From DATDGX01 sp036521875 (GTDB taxonomy: Bacteria; Desulfobacterota; Binatia; Binatales; Binataceae), in the NCBI GenBank assembly GCA_036521875.1, contig DATDGX010000190.1:1-39622 (forward strand): a stretch of DNA of 39,622 bases, read 5' to 3'. This document shows positions 39,580 to 39,622 of this stretch, in pieces (the first letter of the stretch is position 1; each line of letters begins with the position of its first letter). The notes beneath the pieces were generated by a model, which saw nothing but the letters and a program-made list of their open reading frames with translations, did not search any database and had not been told where the DNA came from. The position numbers were made by a program, and so were the translations under genes.

Positions 39580-39622
39580 ATGAAGCTGAAGGACGTCGTT
39601 GCCGGAGCGGCGTATGAACTCC
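39580..39622 (+). CDS. Start of a gene cut by the window edge
   Basis: ATG 39580 opens a frame reading MKLKDVVAGAAYEL up to the last base. It is too short to identify. It is divergent from the receiver gene, shares the S3/S4 region with it and may be leaderless. Confidence 0.5.
   Translation, partial: MKLKDVVAGAAYEL

Noticed and set aside
1..39622. CRISPR array, rRNA, riboswitch or replication origin
   Set aside because: No regularly spaced repeats with spacers, rRNA-like sequence, recognisable riboswitch core or DnaA-box cluster was found by reading.

Overview
This is about 39.6 kb of GC-rich chromosomal DNA, with local AT-richer stretches near 6.8-7.2 kb and 39.5 kb. The gene mix includes F420-type oxidoreductases, a class I/II PHA synthase, an Mla lipid-transport operon, a sigma-54 regulator, many two-component genes and several well-supported TTG starts. 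It fits an uncultured soil or sediment bacterium of the Binatota/Desulfobacterota/Acidobacteriota kind. That placement is an inference from gene content, not from a marker gene. There is no rRNA, CRISPR array, phage or plasmid module. One tRNA-Thr(CGU) is present.

Layout. 1-1.1 kb: the 3' end of a lactate-utilisation locus (lutC, lutA). 1.2-4.3 kb: a MocR/PdxR-type regulator followed by pdxS and pdxT, the two-subunit pyridoxal 5'-phosphate synthase; the regulator has a direct-repeat operator on an apparently leaderless promoter. 4.3-6.5 kb (minus): a large GT-C-like membrane protein split into two frames at an ATGA junction. 7.2-9.3 kb: three tandem, diverged, secreted paralogues ending at a strong terminator. 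9.3-12.8 kb (minus): GST, phosphotransferase and PHA synthase. 13-18 kb: a zinc-ribbon/TPR membrane protein, a doubly frameshifted GNAT gene, a DUF385 flavin-type protein, an SRPBCC protein and an APC permease. 18.1-20.8 kb: a histidine kinase and a sigma-54 response regulator with overlapping genes. 21-23 kb: an LLM-class oxidoreductase preceded by four GAATCG repeats at an exact 17-bp period, then a cupin.

23.0-23.85 kb holds a decayed mobile-element-like structure: two long inverted arms, each made of two opposed copies of a ~90-bp repeat, around an internally deleted GIY-YIG nuclease gene. 23.9-28.2 kb: GNAT, a TetR-like protein without its DNA-binding domain, a YchF-like GTPase, an alpha/beta hydrolase and a methyltransferase.

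28.4-39.6 kb: tRNA-Thr, a secreted protein of unknown function, and a minus-strand cluster of mlaE-mlaF-mlaD-pqiC-like lipoprotein-DUF3300-DUF2950, with a FixJ-type response regulator, soluble GAF histidine kinase and stand-alone receiver upstream. The most interesting signal is an 18-bp motif, close to ATCAGACCAARGTCCGAT. It occurs four times, always between genes and always in the same orientation toward the gene it precedes: the secreted protein, mlaE, the receiver gene and a divergent gene cut by the right edge. I infer that these genes form a local envelope-related regulon, plausibly controlled by the neighbouring FixJ-type system.
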